Of a stretch of DNA of 64,000 nt, positions 1 to 8,804 are shown piece by piece. The notes under the pieces were generated by a model. It ran no database searches. It had not been told where the DNA came from and worked only from the letters and a program-made list of their open reading frames with translations. Every line of letters starts with the position of its first letter. The first letter of the stretch is position 1. The stretch lies in assembly GCF_004357765.1 (NCBI RefSeq), contig NZ_SMTE01000011.1:62001-126000 (forward strand), in the 5' to 3' direction. Both the position numbers and the translations under genes were made by a program. This DNA comes from Pseudomonas putida (lineage in GTDB: Bacteria > Pseudomonadota > Gammaproteobacteria > Pseudomonadales > Pseudomonadaceae).

Positions 1-80
1 TCGATCACTGCCTGCTGAAAGTTGGCATCGGTGGCATCGAAAATGTACGGGACTTCTTCGCTGTAGGGAGCTTGGCTCAT
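1..80 (-). CDS. ybbN: YbbN/CnoX-like thioredoxin-domain protein, N-terminal fragment
   Basis: Only the first 26 or so codons are present; the gene runs off the left edge. The reading frame begins MSQAPYSEEVPYIFDATDAN, which fits the N-terminus of Pseudomonas YbbN (CnoX), a thioredoxin-fold protein with TPR repeats that acts as a redox-sensitive co-chaperone. The catalytic region lies outside the window. Two adjacent ATG codons occur (first bases at 83 and 80). The GAGAG upstream is better spaced for the second, so I chose 80. The assignment rests on resemblance of a short segment and is therefore moderate. Confidence 0.6.
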   Translation of the reverse strand, partial: MSQAPYSEEVPYIFDATDANFQQAVI

Positions 81-111
81 CATGACTCTCGCAAATCCGT
101 GAATGGCACCA

Positions 112-771
112 CTATAAAGGCTCGCGGCTGGCGTGGTACAGGCTGACCCGGCGGAATTCGTGTGGCTCGGCCAGGTCCGGCAGGGTCAGGGCATCGAGCG
201 TGCCCAATTGCCGATACAGCGGATGGCTGAAGTCGCGCACCCGCGAGTCCGCCACCAGTGCTTGCCGGCCACGGCCGAGGAAGGCATCGAGCAGTGGCAG
301 GTTGGCGCGGTCGTAGAGGACGTCGGCCACCAGAATCAGGTCGAAGCGATCGGCCTCGGCGAAAAAGTCGCTGCTGTAGCCAAGCGTCACGCCATTGAGC
401 GCCGCATTCGCCTGGCACGCTTGCAGAGCCAACGGATCGAGATCGCAGGCCACCACTTCCAGGGCGCCTGCCTGGGCGGCGGCGATGCCGGCAATGCCGG
501 ATCCTGCACCGAAGTCCAACACCCGCTTACCTTCGACCCAGTGCGGGTGCTCAGCCAGGTAGTGCGCCATGGCCAGCCCGCTGGCCCAGCAGAAGCACCA
601 GTAGGGCGGTTCTTCGAGGATGCGCCGGGTTTCGTCGCTGCTGAAGGCGCGGTCCATGTTCTGGTCGTCGATCAGCCAGAGTTTCAGGGGGCTTGCAGGC
701 AGTTCACTGACCACCAGGCGCGCTTCGCCGATCAGGCCAGTGAGGGCCTGTTGCAGGGCGCTGGGGACCAT
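112..771 (-). CDS. Class I SAM-dependent methyltransferase, ETFB-lysine methyltransferase-like
   Basis: This 219-residue protein has a clear Rossmann methyltransferase core. Motif I is VLDFGAGSG at about residues 84-92, followed by an acidic strand ending in CDLDPLAL near 109-116 that should hold the SAM ribose. The acceptor-side motif DVLYDR comes later. PPYWCFCWASG (about 55-65) is typical of the family that includes PrmA-like and electron-transfer-flavoprotein beta lysine methyltransferases, so a protein side chain is a plausible substrate, but it cannot be read from sequence. Its ATG shares one base with the stop of the upstream lipoprotein gene (TAATG), so the two are translationally coupled. 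Confidence 0.75.
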   Translation of the reverse strand: MVPSALQQALTGLIGEARLVVSELPASPLKLWLIDDQNMDRAFSSDETRRILEEPPYWCFCWASGLAMAHYLAEHPHWVEGKRVLDFGAGSGIAGIAAAQAGALEVVACDLDPLALQACQANAALNGVTLGYSSDFFAEADRFDLILVADVLYDRANLPLLDAFLGRGRQALVADSRVRDFSHPLYRQLGTLDALTLPDLAEPHEFRRVSLYHASREPL

Positions 772-1223
772 TATGGGGCTTTCTCGAAACGCAGCGGGCC
801 GGTGGCCTGGGTCTGGGCCTGGGTGATGCGCAGGGGTGGCAAATGCAGGATCAACTGGCCGGAGCGGCTGGCACGCCCACGCAGTTCGACGCGAGCGCCA
901 GCCGGAAACGCTTCGGGGTTGAAGCGCAGCTGGTAGGGCAGGGCCTGGCCGGTGCCGGTCAGGTTGCTACTGGCCAACAGGCGCTGCGGGCGGTCTCGCT
1001 CGTCGATCACCAGCAGCGCCAGCTCGACCTCGGCGCCCGCGGGGACCTCCAGCAAGGTGCCGCTCAGTTCGCGTTGGTAGGCAGGTAGCGGACCCAGGGG
1101 CTCGGCTTTTTTCGCCACCTTGGCAGGGCTGGGCGCCGGGGCCTGTTCGGGCTTGGGCCGGTCGCTGCCGCAGGCGGCGAGTAGGCCGGAGAGGCACAGT
1201 ACGACGAGCGCACGAGGCTGCAT
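771..1223 (-). CDS. YbaY/YscW-like outer-membrane lipoprotein
   Basis: This 150-residue protein starts with a hydrophobic signal ending in the lipobox LAAC at residues 14-17, so it should be lipidated on Cys17. A Pro/Ala/Lys-rich linker follows. The C-terminal domain of about 100 residues ([19 protein letters not shown], then a segment reading [11 protein letters not shown]) resembles the YbaY/YscW beta-sandwich, a family of small lipoproteins with pilotin-like members. No type III secretion genes are nearby, so a secretion role is not implied. It precedes, and overlaps by one base, the methyltransferase gene. Confidence 0.7.
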   Translation of the reverse strand: MQPRALVVLCLSGLLAACGSDRPKPEQAPAPSPAKVAKKAEPLGPLPAYQRELSGTLLEVPAGAEVELALLVIDERDRPQRLLASSNLTGTGQALPYQLRFNPEAFPAGARVELRGRASRSGQLILHLPPLRITQAQTQATGPLRFEKAP

Positions 1224-1328
1224 GGAGTCATCCTTAAAGGGCAGATTTATCTGGATGGTAAACCCTTTGTCTTGTCTTGCCAGTGCAATGCGCTACCATG
1301 GCTCTCCCTTTTTTTGTTGCCTGCCACC

Positions 1329-1793
1329 ATGCACTGTCCATTTTGCGGTGCCAACGACACCAAGGTCATCGATTCGCGCCTGGTCGCCGAAGGCGAACAA
1401 GTGCGCCGCCGCCGCGAATGCGTCGCCTGCGGCGAGCGCTTCACCACCTTTGAAACCGCCGAGCTGGTGCTGCCCCGGCTGATCAAGCAGGACGGCACCC
1501 GCCAGCCTTTCGATGAAGACAAACTGCGCGCCGGGATGCAGCGGGCCCTGGAAAAACGCCCGGTCAGTGTCGAGCGCCTGGAAGCGGCGCTGGCGCATAT
1601 CAAGAGCCGCCTGCGCGCCACCGGCGAACGCGAGGTCAAGTCGCTGGTGGTCGGGGAAATGGTCATGGCCGAGCTGCGCAAGCTCGACGAAGTCGCCTAT
1701 ATCCGCTTCGCCTCGGTGTACCGCAGCTTCCGCGACCTTGACGAATTCCGTGAAGAAATCGACCGTCTGGCCCGCGAGCCCGCCAAAGAATGA
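1329..1793 (+). CDS. nrdR: Transcriptional repressor NrdR
   Basis: NrdR represses ribonucleotide reductase genes in response to dATP/ATP. The protein is 154 residues, the standard length. It opens with a zinc ribbon (MHCPFCG, Cys3 and Cys6, paired with CVACGE, Cys31 and Cys34) followed by basic residues, and the remainder is an ATP-cone domain (residues about 49-139). A longer frame exists upstream, but only the ATG at 1329 gives the family-conserved MHCPFC start. It overlaps ribD by four bases (ATGA), the nrdR-ribD linkage known from many proteobacteria. Confidence 0.97.
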   Translation: MHCPFCGANDTKVIDSRLVAEGEQVRRRRECVACGERFTTFETAELVLPRLIKQDGTRQPFDEDKLRAGMQRALEKRPVSVERLEAALAHIKSRLRATGEREVKSLVVGEMVMAELRKLDEVAYIRFASVYRSFRDLDEFREEIDRLAREPAKE

Positions 1794-2926
1794 GCATGCC
1801 CAGCCAGACCGCGATCCTCGACGCCCACTACATGGCCCGTGCACTGGAACTGGCCCGCAAGGGGGTCTACACCACGCACCCCAACCCGCGTGTGGGCTGC
1901 GTGATCGTGCGCGACGGCGAGGTGGTGGGCGAGGGCTGGCATGTGCGTGCCGGCGAGCCGCATGCCGAGGTGCATGCCCTGCGCCAGGCCGGTGAGCGTG
2001 CCCGTGGCGCCTGCGCCTACGTCACTCTCGAACCGTGCAGCCACCACGGGCGTACCCCGCCGTGCGCCGAGGCGCTGGTCAAGGCCGGCGTAGCACGTGT
2101 GGTTGCGGCCATGCAGGACCCCAACCCGCAGGTGGCGGGCACTGGCCTGCGGCGCCTGGCCGAGGCCGGTATCGAGGTGACCAGCGGCGTGCTCGAGGCT
2201 GATGCGCGCGCGCTCAATCCAGGTTTCCTCAAACGCATGGAGCACGGCCTGCCGTTCGTACGCGCCAAGCTGGCGATGAGCCTGGATGGTCGCACCGCCA
2301 TGGCCAGCGGCGAGAGCCAGTGGATCACCGGCCCCGCCGCCCGCTCGGCGGTGCAGCGCCTGCGCGCTCGTGCCAGCGTTGTGCTGACCAGTGCCGCCAG
2401 CGTGCTGGCCGACAATGCGCGGATGACCGTGCGCGGCGCCGAGCTTGGCCTGGATGTCGAAACCACTGCGCTGGCATTGAGCCGCACGCCGCTGCGCGTG
2501 CTGATCGATGGCCGCCTGCGTCTGCCGCTCGACGCGCCATTCTTCCAGGCCGGCCCAGCCCTGGTTGTCACCGCTCAGGCGGCAGACTCGCGGTATGCCG
2601 AGGCCGGCCACGAACTGCTCAGCCTGCCTGGCAGCGATGGCCAGGTCGACCTGCCCGCGTTGCTGCGCGTCCTGGCCGCCCGTGGCGTCAACGACATCCT
2701 CCTCGAGGCCGGCCCCAGCCTGGTCGGCGCCTTCGCCCGGCAAGGGCTGATCGACGAGTACCAGCTGTTCGTCGCCGGCACCTTCCTCGGTTCCCAGGCC
2801 CGGCCGCTGCTGGACTGGCCGCTGAGCCAGATGAGCGAGGCGCCTCGGCTGAAAATCATCGAAATGCGCGCAGTGGGCGATGACTGGCGGGTCACAGCCA
2901 TCCCTCTGCCAGCACCCGGCGTATAA
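1790..2926 (+). CDS. ribD: Bifunctional diaminohydroxyphosphoribosylaminopyrimidine deaminase/reductase
   Basis: RibD performs the second and third steps of riboflavin synthesis: deamination of the pyrimidine ring and NADPH-dependent reduction of the ribose. The N-terminal cytidine-deaminase-like domain carries HAEVHAL and [11 protein letters not shown], which supply the zinc ligands and catalytic Glu. The C-terminal reductase domain begins near residue 150 ([15 protein letters not shown]). The length of 378 residues is normal. The ATG at 1790 overlaps the nrdR stop; a second ATG two codons on is an alternative. It is the first biosynthetic gene of the rib run. Confidence 0.96.
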   Translation: MSMPSQTAILDAHYMARALELARKGVYTTHPNPRVGCVIVRDGEVVGEGWHVRAGEPHAEVHALRQAGERARGACAYVTLEPCSHHGRTPPCAEALVKAGVARVVAAMQDPNPQVAGTGLRRLAEAGIEVTSGVLEADARALNPGFLKRMEHGLPFVRAKLAMSLDGRTAMASGESQWITGPAARSAVQRLRARASVVLTSAASVLADNARMTVRGAELGLDVETTALALSRTPLRVLIDGRLRLPLDAPFFQAGPALVVTAQAADSRYAEAGHELLSLPGSDGQVDLPALLRVLAARGVNDILLEAGPSLVGAFARQGLIDEYQLFVAGTFLGSQARPLLDWPLSQMSEAPRLKIIEMRAVGDDWRVTAIPLPAPGV

Positions 2927-2933
2927 TGCCGGG
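2915..2933 (+). promoter_or_regulatory. Candidate -10 element inside a small hairpin before ribC
   Basis: A perfect TATAAT sits at 2922-2927, overlapping the ribD stop codon and flanked by the inverted arms cccggc and gccggg. No convincing -35 hexamer lies 16-18 bases upstream. It may be an internal promoter allowing ribC-ribBX-ribH expression apart from nrdR-ribD, or a chance match. Confidence 0.3.
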
Positions 2934-2966
2934 CTTGCCCCGCGCAACCGTTCCTGAGGAAGCATC

Positions 2967-3632
2967 ATGTTCACCGGCATCATCGAATCCATCGGCACCA
3001 TCCGCAGCCTGACCCCGAAGGGCGGCGACGTGCGCGTCTACGTCGAGACCGGCAAGCTCGACCTGGGTGACGTCAAGCTCGGCGACAGCATCGCGGTCAA
3101 TGGCGTGTGCCTGACCGCCGTGGAGTTGCCCGGCGATGGCTTCTGGGCCGACGTCAGTGTCGAGACCCTCAAGCGCACCGCCTTCATCGACCTCAAGAGC
3201 GGCAGCAAGGTCAACCTGGAAAAGGCCCTGACCCCCACCACCCGCCTGGGCGGCCATCTGGTCAGCGGCCACGTCGACGGTGTCGGCGAAATCATCTCGC
3301 GCAGCGATAACGCCCGCGCCATCCAGTTCCGCCTGCGGGCGCCGAAGGAGCTGGCCAAGTACATCGCCCACAAGGGTTCGATCACCGTCGACGGCACCAG
3401 CCTGACGGTCAATGAGGTCGACGGCGCCGAATTCGAGCTGACCATCGTCCCGCACACCCTGTCCGAAACCATCATGGCCGACTACCGCGCAGGGCGTCGG
3501 GTGAACCTTGAGGTCGATCTGCTGGCCCGTTACCTGGAGCGTCTGCTGCTGGGTGACAAGGCGGCCGAGCCGAGCAAGGGCAGTGGCATAACCGAAAGCT
3601 TCCTGGCCGCCAACGGCTTCTTGAAATCCTGA
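2967..3632 (+). CDS. ribC: Riboflavin synthase alpha subunit
   Basis: Riboflavin synthase dismutates two molecules of 6,7-dimethyl-8-ribityllumazine to riboflavin and the pyrimidinedione precursor. The 221-residue protein starts with the diagnostic MFTGIIE and has two lumazine-binding repeats (about 1-95 and 97-195), each with a G-V/T-S/C-L-T-V-like motif ([10 protein letters not shown] and [10 protein letters not shown]). The gene is also called ribE in some nomenclatures. It lies 40 bases after ribD and 16 bases before the fused ribB gene. Confidence 0.96.
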   Translation: MFTGIIESIGTIRSLTPKGGDVRVYVETGKLDLGDVKLGDSIAVNGVCLTAVELPGDGFWADVSVETLKRTAFIDLKSGSKVNLEKALTPTTRLGGHLVSGHVDGVGEIISRSDNARAIQFRLRAPKELAKYIAHKGSITVDGTSLTVNEVDGAEFELTIVPHTLSETIMADYRAGRRVNLEVDLLARYLERLLLGDKAAEPSKGSGITESFLAANGFLKS

Positions 3633-3648
3633 TTGAGAGGGGGTGCCA

Positions 3649-4740
3649 GTGGCGCTCAACAGCATCGAAGAACTGGTCGAGGACATCCGCCAGGGCAAAA
3701 TGGTCATCCTGATGGATGACGAAGACCGTGAGAACGAAGGCGACATCATCATGGCGGCCGAGTGCTGCCAGCCCGAGCACATCAATTTCATGGCCAAGCA
3801 CGCCCGTGGCCTGATCTGCATGCCGATGACCCGTGAGCGCTGCGAAACGCTCAAGCTGCCGCTGATGGCGCCGCGCAACGGTTCCGGCTTCGGCACCAAG
3901 TTCACCGTGTCGATCGAGGCCGCCGAAGGCGTGACCACCGGCATCTCCGCTGCCGACCGCGCCCGCACCGTGCAAGCTGCCGCAGCCAAGGACGCCAAGG
4001 CCGAGGACATCGTCAGCCCGGGGCATATCTTCCCGCTGATGGCCCAGCCCGGCGGCACCCTGGCCCGCGCCGGCCACACCGAGGCCGCTTGCGACCTGGC
4101 ACGCATGGCCGGCTTCGAGCCGAGCGGCGTGATCTGCGAAGTGATGAACGACGACGGCACCATGTCGCGCCGCGCCGAGCTGGAAGTCTTCGCAGCCGAG
4201 CATGGCCTGAAGATCGGCACCATCGCCGACCTGATCCACTACCGCATGATCCACGAGCGTACCGTCCAGCGTGTTTCCGAGCAGCGTATCGAGAGCGAGC
4301 TGGGCGAATTCAACCTGGTCACCTACCGCGATGCGGTGGAAGGCGATGTGCACATGGCCCTGACCCTGGGCACCATCTGCGCCGAACAGCCGACCCTGGT
4401 GCGCGTGCACAACATGGACCCTTTGCGCGACCTGCTGCTGGTCAAGCAACCGGGTCGCTGGAGCCTGCGTGCCGCCATGGCCGCGGTGGCCGAGGCCGGG
4501 AGTGGCGTGGTGCTGCTGCTGGGTCACCCGCTGGACGGCGACGTGCTGCTGGCGCACATCCGCGAAAGCGCGGGCGACGCGCCGGTCAAGGCGCCGACCA
4601 CCTACAGCACCGTCGGTGCCGGCTCGCAGATCCTGCGCGACCTCGGCGTGCGCAAGATGCGCCTGATGAGTTCGCCGATGAAGTTCAATGCGATATCCGG
4701 ATTCGATCTGGAAGTTGTAGAATACGTGCCCTCCGAGTGA
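3649..4740 (+). CDS. ribBA: 3,4-dihydroxy-2-butanone-4-phosphate synthase fused to a degenerate GTP cyclohydrolase II domain (RibBX type)
   Basis: Residues 1-200 are an intact RibB domain, which makes 3,4-dihydroxy-2-butanone 4-phosphate from ribulose 5-phosphate: the acidic motif [10 protein letters not shown] and the later [14 protein letters not shown] are present. The C-terminal 160 residues occupy the place of GTP cyclohydrolase II but lack the Cys zinc cluster (RCDCG) and the RQEGRGIG motif found in the stand-alone RibA at 8175-8792, so this half is probably not a GTP cyclohydrolase. Such ribBX variants are known in Proteobacteria. I chose GTG 3649 because GAGAGG sits about eight bases upstream; GTG 3643 is too close. 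Database entries commonly call it ribBA. Confidence 0.92.
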   Translation: MALNSIEELVEDIRQGKMVILMDDEDRENEGDIIMAAECCQPEHINFMAKHARGLICMPMTRERCETLKLPLMAPRNGSGFGTKFTVSIEAAEGVTTGISAADRARTVQAAAAKDAKAEDIVSPGHIFPLMAQPGGTLARAGHTEAACDLARMAGFEPSGVICEVMNDDGTMSRRAELEVFAAEHGLKIGTIADLIHYRMIHERTVQRVSEQRIESELGEFNLVTYRDAVEGDVHMALTLGTICAEQPTLVRVHNMDPLRDLLLVKQPGRWSLRAAMAAVAEAGSGVVLLLGHPLDGDVLLAHIRESAGDAPVKAPTTYSTVGAGSQILRDLGVRKMRLMSSPMKFNAISGFDLEVVEYVPSE

Positions 4741-4831
4741 CTTGAGGCGGCGTTCGCGCCCCTGCGCTCGAGTCCAAACCCTGCAGAGGCCGCCCTTGCG
4801 CGGCCTCGCTCTTGAAGATGAGAACATCGGA

Positions 4832-5308
4832 ATGACCCTGAAGACCATCGAAGGTACCTTCATCGCCCCCAAAGGTCGCTATGCTTTGGTGGTTGGCCGC
4901 TTCAACAGCTTCGTCGTCGAAAGCCTGGTGAGCGGTGCCGTTGATGCCCTGGTACGCCACGGTGTCAGCGAAAGCGACATCACCATCATCCGTGCCCCGG
5001 GCGCCTTCGAAATCCCGCTGGTGGCACAGAAAGTCGCCCAGCAAAGCGAATACGACGCGATCATCGCCCTGGGCGCCGTGATCCGTGGCGGTACCCCGCA
5101 CTTCGAATACGTGGCGGGCGAATGCACCAAGGGCTTGGCCCAGGTGTCGATGGAGTTCGGTGTGCCGGTAGCCTTCGGCGTCCTGACCGTCGATTCCATC
5201 GAACAGGCCATCGAGCGTTCCGGCACCAAGGCCGGCAACAAAGGTGCTGAAGCTGCCCTGTCCGCTCTGGAAATGGTCAGCCTGCTGGCGCAGTTGGAGG
5301 CCAAGTGA
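4832..5308 (+). CDS. ribH: 6,7-dimethyl-8-ribityllumazine synthase
   Basis: Lumazine synthase condenses the pyrimidinedione with dihydroxybutanone phosphate, the penultimate riboflavin step, and usually forms an icosahedral or decameric shell. The protein is 158 residues. Visible motifs are [15 protein letters not shown], the APGAFEIPL substrate loop and [16 protein letters not shown] with the catalytic His. The frame stays open upstream, but ATG 4832 gives the family-conserved MTLKTIEG start. The last four bases overlap the GTG of nusB, matching the widespread ribH-nusB coupling. Confidence 0.96.
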   Translation: MTLKTIEGTFIAPKGRYALVVGRFNSFVVESLVSGAVDALVRHGVSESDITIIRAPGAFEIPLVAQKVAQQSEYDAIIALGAVIRGGTPHFEYVAGECTKGLAQVSMEFGVPVAFGVLTVDSIEQAIERSGTKAGNKGAEAALSALEMVSLLAQLEAK

Positions 5309-5805
5309 TTAGCGACGAAAGCGATCGTTTCAACCCGCGCGATCCAAAACCCGCGGATGCCGGCAAGCCCTCGAAGAGCGCCAAGCGCCGCGAAGCCCGT
5401 AAGCTCGCGACCCAGGCCCTCTACCAGTGGCACATGGCTCAGCATTCGCTGAACGAGGTCGAAGCGCAGTTCCGGGTCGATAACGATTTCTCCGATGTCG
5501 ATGGCGCTTATTTCCGCGAAATCCTGCATGGGGTTCCGGCGATCAAGAGCGAAATCGACAAGGCCCTGGTTCCATGCCTGGACCTGGCATTGGACGAGCT
5601 CGACCCGGTCGAGCTGGCTGTACTGCGTCTGTCCACCTGGGAGTTCATCAAGCGCGTCGACGTACCGTACCGCGTGGTGATCAACGAAGGCGTGGAACTG
5701 GCCAAGGTGTTTGGCGCCACCGACGGGCACAAGTTCGTCAACGGCGTGCTGGACAAGCTCGCGCCGATCCTGCGCGAAGCGGAAGTCAAGGCGGCCAAGC
5801 GCTGA
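5305..5805 (+). CDS. nusB: Transcription antitermination factor NusB
   Basis: NusB binds boxA RNA with NusE (S10) and supports rRNA antitermination. The 166-residue protein begins with a polar, probably disordered leader of about 25 residues, then the conserved [18 protein letters not shown]. The C-terminal half has the NusB fold with [12 protein letters not shown] and [14 protein letters not shown], ending [10 protein letters not shown]. Translation starts at a GTG inside the ribH stop region (GTGA), so the two are translationally coupled. Confidence 0.96.
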   Translation: MISDESDRFNPRDPKPADAGKPSKSAKRREARKLATQALYQWHMAQHSLNEVEAQFRVDNDFSDVDGAYFREILHGVPAIKSEIDKALVPCLDLALDELDPVELAVLRLSTWEFIKRVDVPYRVVINEGVELAKVFGATDGHKFVNGVLDKLAPILREAEVKAAKR

Positions 5806-5823
5806 TTCCAGCGCTGTCCGGCC

Positions 5824-6786
5824 ATGGGTGAGTTCGAGCTGATCAACCACTATTTCGCCGCCGCGCAATGCGCGCAGGGCGGCGAAGGCGTGGCGTTGGG
5901 TATCGGCGATGACTGTGCCCTGTTGGACCTGCCTCCCGGCGAGCAACTGGCGGTGTCTACCGACACCCTGGTTGCCGGCGTGCACTTTCCCCGGGTCTGT
6001 GACCCTGGCCTGCTCGGCCAGCGTTCGCTGGCCGTGGCCGCCAGTGACCTGGCCGCCATGGGCGCGACCCCGATCGCCTTCACCCTTGCCCTGACCTTGC
6101 CGGAAGTCGGCGAGGCCTGGCTGCGTGCCTTTGCCGATGGGCTCGACCGTATGGCGCGACGCTGCCGGCTGGGGTTGATCGGTGGCGACACCACCCGCGG
6201 TCCCCTGAGCATCACCGTGACCGTGTTTGGCCGTGTGCCAGCTGGGCAGGCCTTGCGCCGCAGTGGCGCGAGGCCGGGCGATTTGCTGTGCGTGGGCGGC
6301 GAGCTGGGCAATGCCGCCGGCGCCCTGCCGTTGGTGCTTGGCGAGCGCGAGGCGCCCAACGCCCTGGCGCAACCCCTGCTCGATCACTACTGGTCACCCT
6401 CGCCGCAGTTCGCCCTCGGCCAGTTGCTGCGCGGGCGCGCCACCGCGGCGCTGGACATATCCGATGGCCTGTTGGCCGATTGCGGGCATATTGCCAAGGC
6501 ATCCGGGGTGGCACTGGAAGTGAACCTGCACCAGGTACCGGTGTCAGCCGCTTTGCAGGGCTTTGTCGGCCCGCAGGCGGCCTTGCAGGCCGCTGTGGCC
6601 GGTGGCGACGATTACGTGCTGGCGTTCACCTTGCCACCAGGGCAGCTGTCATCCCTGCAGGCGCAGACCCCCGTTCATGTCATCGGGCGTGTGCTCGAGG
6701 GGCAGGGCGTGAGCCTGCGCGATCGCCAAGGTCAGGACATCACCCCGCTGCAGCGGGGCTATCAACATTTTAGGGAGACACCGTGA
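5824..6786 (+). CDS. thiL: Thiamine-monophosphate kinase
   Basis: ThiL phosphorylates thiamine monophosphate to the active cofactor thiamine diphosphate. The 320-residue protein has the PurM-like fold: GIGDDCALL near residue 28 (metal and phosphate binding), STDTLVAGVHF, the middle LIGGDTTRG, and DISDGLLAD and VAGGDDYVLAF in the C-terminal half. It starts 18 bases after nusB and overlaps pgpA by four bases, the conserved nusB-thiL-pgpA order. Confidence 0.95.
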   Translation: MGEFELINHYFAAAQCAQGGEGVALGIGDDCALLDLPPGEQLAVSTDTLVAGVHFPRVCDPGLLGQRSLAVAASDLAAMGATPIAFTLALTLPEVGEAWLRAFADGLDRMARRCRLGLIGGDTTRGPLSITVTVFGRVPAGQALRRSGARPGDLLCVGGELGNAAGALPLVLGEREAPNALAQPLLDHYWSPSPQFALGQLLRGRATAALDISDGLLADCGHIAKASGVALEVNLHQVPVSAALQGFVGPQAALQAAVAGGDDYVLAFTLPPGQLSSLQAQTPVHVIGRVLEGQGVSLRDRQGQDITPLQRGYQHFRETP

Positions 6787-7286
6787 CCGATCACCCCAAT
6801 CAGGTGCCCGCGGAGTTCGTGCCGCCTTCGGTCTGGCGCAATCCGTGGCATTTCATTGCCTTCGGCTTCGGCTCGGGCACCCTGCCCAAGGCCCCAGGGA
6901 CCTGGGGCTCGCTGGTGGCTCTGCCATTCATCCCGCTGTGGCAGATGCTCCCGGACTGGGGCTACTGGCTGCTGCTGGGCGTCACCATGCTGTTCGGCTT
7001 CTGGCTGTGCGGCAAAGTGGCCACCGACCTGCGCGTCCATGACCACGAAGGCATCGTCTGGGACGAAATGGTCGGCATGTGGATCACCCTCTGGCTGGTG
7101 CCGGAGGGCTGGCAATGGCTGCTGGCGGGGTTCCTGCTGTTCCGTTTCTTCGACATCCTCAAGCCATGGCCGATTCGTTGGATCGACCGTCACGTGCACG
7201 GCGGCGTAGGGATCATGCTTGATGATATCCTGGCCGGTGTGTTCGCCTGGCTGGGGATGCAGGTCCTGGTCTGGGCGGTGGGCTGA
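6783..7286 (+). CDS. pgpA: Phosphatidylglycerophosphatase A
   Basis: PgpA dephosphorylates phosphatidylglycerol phosphate at the inner membrane. At 167 residues it has the family's conserved GFGSGTLPKAPGTWGS near residues 30-45, the acidic DEMVGMWI motif that coordinates Mg2+, RFFDILKPWPI, and GIMLDDILAG. Three or four hydrophobic stretches are visible. Its start overlaps the thiL stop (GTGA), so co-translation is likely. Confidence 0.95.
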   Translation: MTDHPNQVPAEFVPPSVWRNPWHFIAFGFGSGTLPKAPGTWGSLVALPFIPLWQMLPDWGYWLLLGVTMLFGFWLCGKVATDLRVHDHEGIVWDEMVGMWITLWLVPEGWQWLLAGFLLFRFFDILKPWPIRWIDRHVHGGVGIMLDDILAGVFAWLGMQVLVWAVG

Positions 7287-7308
7287 TACAGGGAATGGGG
7301 CGAAGGTC

Positions 7309-8046
7309 ATGAAGACGTTGTTATTGGCAATGCTGCTGAGCCTGGCCCCCTGGGCCGCTGCCGCCGACGGCCTGCCCAAGCAGGTCCATCTGGTCAGCGA
7401 GGAATGGATCGACTACACCAATGCCGATGGCAGCGGAGTGGCCTGGGATGTATTGCGCAAGGTGTTCGAGCCCGCCGGAGTCAAGGTGGTGACCCAGAGC
7501 GCGCCCTACAGCCGCGCGATCGGCCTGGTCAAGCGCGGTGAGGCCGATGCCTGGGTCGGTTCGTACAAGGACGAGAACGAAGACAACCTGTATCCGCGTT
7601 GGCACTTCGACATGGACCACATCTATGCCCTGGGTCTGGCCAGCAAGCCGATACCGACCCCGCAGACCATCGGCCATTATCGGCTAGCCTGGGTGCGCGG
7701 CTATGACTACGGCAGTTACCTGCCCAATGTGCACGACTTTCGCGAGATCCAGCGCCGTGAAGGCATCCTGCCGATGCTCGAGCATGACCGGGTTGATTTC
7801 TACATCGATGCCCAGACCGAGGTCGACTATGTGCTTGACCAGACCTCGCAACCCCAGCGGTTCCGGCGCACGCACATCGCCGAACTGCCGTTGTACCTGG
7901 CATTTGCCCGCAGCGAGCAGGCCAAGGCCCTGCGTGACCTGTTCGACAGGCGCATGGCCGAACTGGTACGCAGCGGCGAACTGAAGGCGATTTTCGCGCA
8001 CTGGAAGCAGCCCTATCCGTTCAGTGCCGACAGCAAGCCGCAGTAA
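7309..8046 (+). CDS. Periplasmic substrate-binding protein, amino-acid ABC type (SBP_bac_3)
   Basis: The 245-residue product begins with a Sec signal (MKTLLLAMLLSLAPWAAAA, cleavage near residue 19-20). The mature part has the pattern of family 3 solute-binding proteins: an early W-E-WxDYT stretch, PYSRAIGLVKRGEADAWVG and a late FARSEQAKALRDLFDRRMAEL. No permease or ATPase gene adjoins it, so it may work with a distant transporter or as a sensor. A longer frame extends back into pgpA, but the ATG at 7309 makes a proper signal peptide. The ligand cannot be inferred. Confidence 0.75.
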   Translation: MKTLLLAMLLSLAPWAAAADGLPKQVHLVSEEWIDYTNADGSGVAWDVLRKVFEPAGVKVVTQSAPYSRAIGLVKRGEADAWVGSYKDENEDNLYPRWHFDMDHIYALGLASKPIPTPQTIGHYRLAWVRGYDYGSYLPNVHDFREIQRREGILPMLEHDRVDFYIDAQTEVDYVLDQTSQPQRFRRTHIAELPLYLAFARSEQAKALRDLFDRRMAELVRSGELKAIFAHWKQPYPFSADSKPQ

Positions 8047-8174
8047 TGCCAGGGTGGGCCCCATAAGCATCGAACTTTTCGATCTTAAGCGACGGTATTC
8101 AGCGCGCCCATACCTGCCAACCTGCTGATACAATCGCATCCAGAGAAATGTCCTACTTATTCCAGGAGCACAAC

Positions 8175-8792
8175 GTGCCCGTCGTCTTTGTTGCCGCCTC
8201 TAAGCTTCCGACTCCTTTTGCGACTTTCACCATGCATGGCTTTCTTGACGAAGCCACCGGCCGCGAGCACGTGGTGCTGAGCCTGGGTGATATCGCCGAT
8301 GGCGAGCCGGTACTGGGGCGTCTGCACTCCGAGTGCCTGACCGGCGATGCCTTGTTCAGCCAGCGCTGCGACTGCGGATCGCAGCTGGAGGCCGCGCTGC
8401 AGGCCATCGCCCGAGAAGGCCGTGGCGTGCTGCTGTATCTGCGCCAGGAAGGTCGTGGCATCGGTCTGCTGAACAAGATCCGCGCCTATGAGCTGCAAGA
8501 CGGCGGCGCCGACACCGTCGAGGCCAACGAACGCCTGGGCTTTGCTGCCGACCAGCGTGACTACGCCATGTGCCTGCCAATGCTCGAGCACCTGGGCGTC
8601 AAGTCTCTGCGTTTGATGACCAACAACCCGCGCAAGGTCAAGGCGCTGACCGACATGCACATCACAGTCGCCGAGCGGGTGCCGCTGCATACCGGGCACA
8701 ACCCGCATAACCGCCTGTACCTGGCCACCAAGGCCGACAAGCTGGGCCACATGATGGGCAACAAGCACCAAGGCGAAGTCCCCCACGCCTGA
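8175..8792 (+). CDS. ribA: GTP cyclohydrolase II
   Basis: RibA converts GTP to the diaminopyrimidine that starts riboflavin synthesis. The 205-residue protein keeps all features missing from the fused gene at 3649-4740: the zinc cluster [17 protein letters not shown], the catalytic RQEGRGIGL loop, and the [10 protein letters not shown] end motif. I chose GTG 8175 ([14 protein letters not shown]) because AGGAG lies six bases upstream; an ATG at 8148 would add nine residues without a good ribosome site. It stands apart from the other rib genes, with its own 128-base upstream region. Confidence 0.95.
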   Translation: MPVVFVAASKLPTPFATFTMHGFLDEATGREHVVLSLGDIADGEPVLGRLHSECLTGDALFSQRCDCGSQLEAALQAIAREGRGVLLYLRQEGRGIGLLNKIRAYELQDGGADTVEANERLGFAADQRDYAMCLPMLEHLGVKSLRLMTNNPRKVKALTDMHITVAERVPLHTGHNPHNRLYLATKADKLGHMMGNKHQGEVPHA

Positions 8793-8804
8793 TCGGTTGC
8801 GCCG

